NCBI GenBank assembly: GCA_017883355.1
Contig: JADGNS010000387.1
Location: 1 to 5,575 of the forward strand
Direction of reading: 5' to 3'
Origin: Candidatus Solibacter sp.
GTDB lineage: Bacteria > Acidobacteriota > Terriglobia > Bryobacterales > Bryobacteraceae
Length of the DNA stretch: 5,575 nt
The notes below the pieces were generated by a model. That model did not search any database and had not been told where the DNA came from. It saw only the letters and a program-made list of their open reading frames with translations. How positions within the stretch are numbered: position 1 is the first letter of the stretch; every line of letters begins with the position of its first letter. A program made the position numbers and the translations under genes. Shown here piece after piece: positions 5,376-5,575 of the stretch.

Positions 5376-5575
5376 ATGAGCATACTGGTAGATAAAAATA
5401 CAAGACTGATTGTCCAGGGATTCACCGGCCGGGAAGGCACCTTCCATGCCCAGCAGTCCATCGCCTACGGCACCACCGTAGTGGGCGGCGTGGTCCCCGG
5501 CAAGGGCGGATCCAAACACCTGGATTTGCCGGTGTTCGATACCGTGGAGCAGGCGGTGAAGGCAACCGGCGCCAA
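5376..5575 (+). CDS. sucD: Succinyl-CoA synthetase alpha subunit, N-terminal part
   Basis: These are the first 66 codons of the CoA-binding alpha subunit, which carries the phosphohistidine in the full enzyme; the gene runs off the right edge. The visible part is the start of the Rossmann-type CoA-binding domain: MSILVDKNTRLIVQG, then the nucleotide-like loop GFTGREGTFH (15-24), and the signature YGTTVVGGVVPGKGG (31-45) that contacts CoA in characterised enzymes. The active-site histidine and the ligase domain are outside the window. Its position 39 bp after sucC on the same strand is the standard sucCD order, giving the two subunits from one message. Start codon support comes from GAGGA five bases upstream and from alignment of the first residues with known alpha subunits. 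No anomalies are visible in this part. Confidence 0.95.
   Translation, partial: MSILVDKNTRLIVQGFTGREGTFHAQQSIAYGTTVVGGVVPGKGGSKHLDLPVFDTVEQAVKATGA

Noticed and set aside
3305..5395. A 696-codon open frame on the + strand across trpD (antisense), the trpD-sucC gap and sucC in another frame
   Set aside because: It overlaps two certain genes in wrong frames and gives low-complexity Arg/Gly/Ser-rich protein. It is an effect of high GC.
4014..5519. A 501-codon open frame on the - strand, antisense to sucC and the start of sucD
   Set aside because: It crosses both divergent and operon boundaries and has the His/Arg/Asp-rich look of an antisense shadow. sucC on the other strand is certain.

Overview
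This is a high-GC bacterial chromosomal window of mostly conserved housekeeping genes. No mobile element, CRISPR array, tRNA or rRNA was seen. The protein sequences, the GC-rich codon use and an uncharacterised pair of small genes give a soil-bacterium impression. My best guess is Acidobacteriota (Solibacter/Bryobacter-like), but this rests on general resemblance only and no marker here settles it.

Layout. (1) Bases 1-234 (+) hold the last 77 codons of a sensor histidine kinase, whose body lies outside the window. (2) A short convergent gap (235-301) contains a hairpin. (3) Bases 302-2476 (-) encode a complete class-1 polyphosphate kinase (ppk1) with both catalytic histidines. (4) A 63-bp divergent gap (2477-2539) carries a direct repeat of CTGTCA in the ppk orientation, resembling a PhoB/Pho box, and a TACAAT -10-like element facing the other way. 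(5) Bases 2540-3060 (+) hold two small uncharacterised genes joined by a GTGA stop/start overlap. The first is interrupted by an in-frame amber codon at 2627-2629, and the second is intact with a strong Shine-Dalgarno. (6) A convergent gap (3061-3123) has a weak hairpin. (7) Bases 3124-4140 (-) encode anthranilate phosphoribosyltransferase (trpD), with no other trp gene in view. (8) A 38-bp divergent gap (4141-4178) separates trpD from (9) sucC (4179-5336, +), the succinyl-CoA synthetase beta subunit, followed after 39 bp by (10) the start of sucD (5376 onward, +), the alpha subunit, cut by the window edge.

Functionally, sucC and sucD form one operon for a single TCA-cycle enzyme. ppk1 serves phosphate and energy storage, and trpD serves tryptophan biosynthesis. 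These units seem to be neighbours rather than a pathway. I found no convincing new multi-gene system. The parts most worth a second look are the broken/intact small-gene pair at 2540-3060 and the Pho-box-like repeat in front of ppk1.
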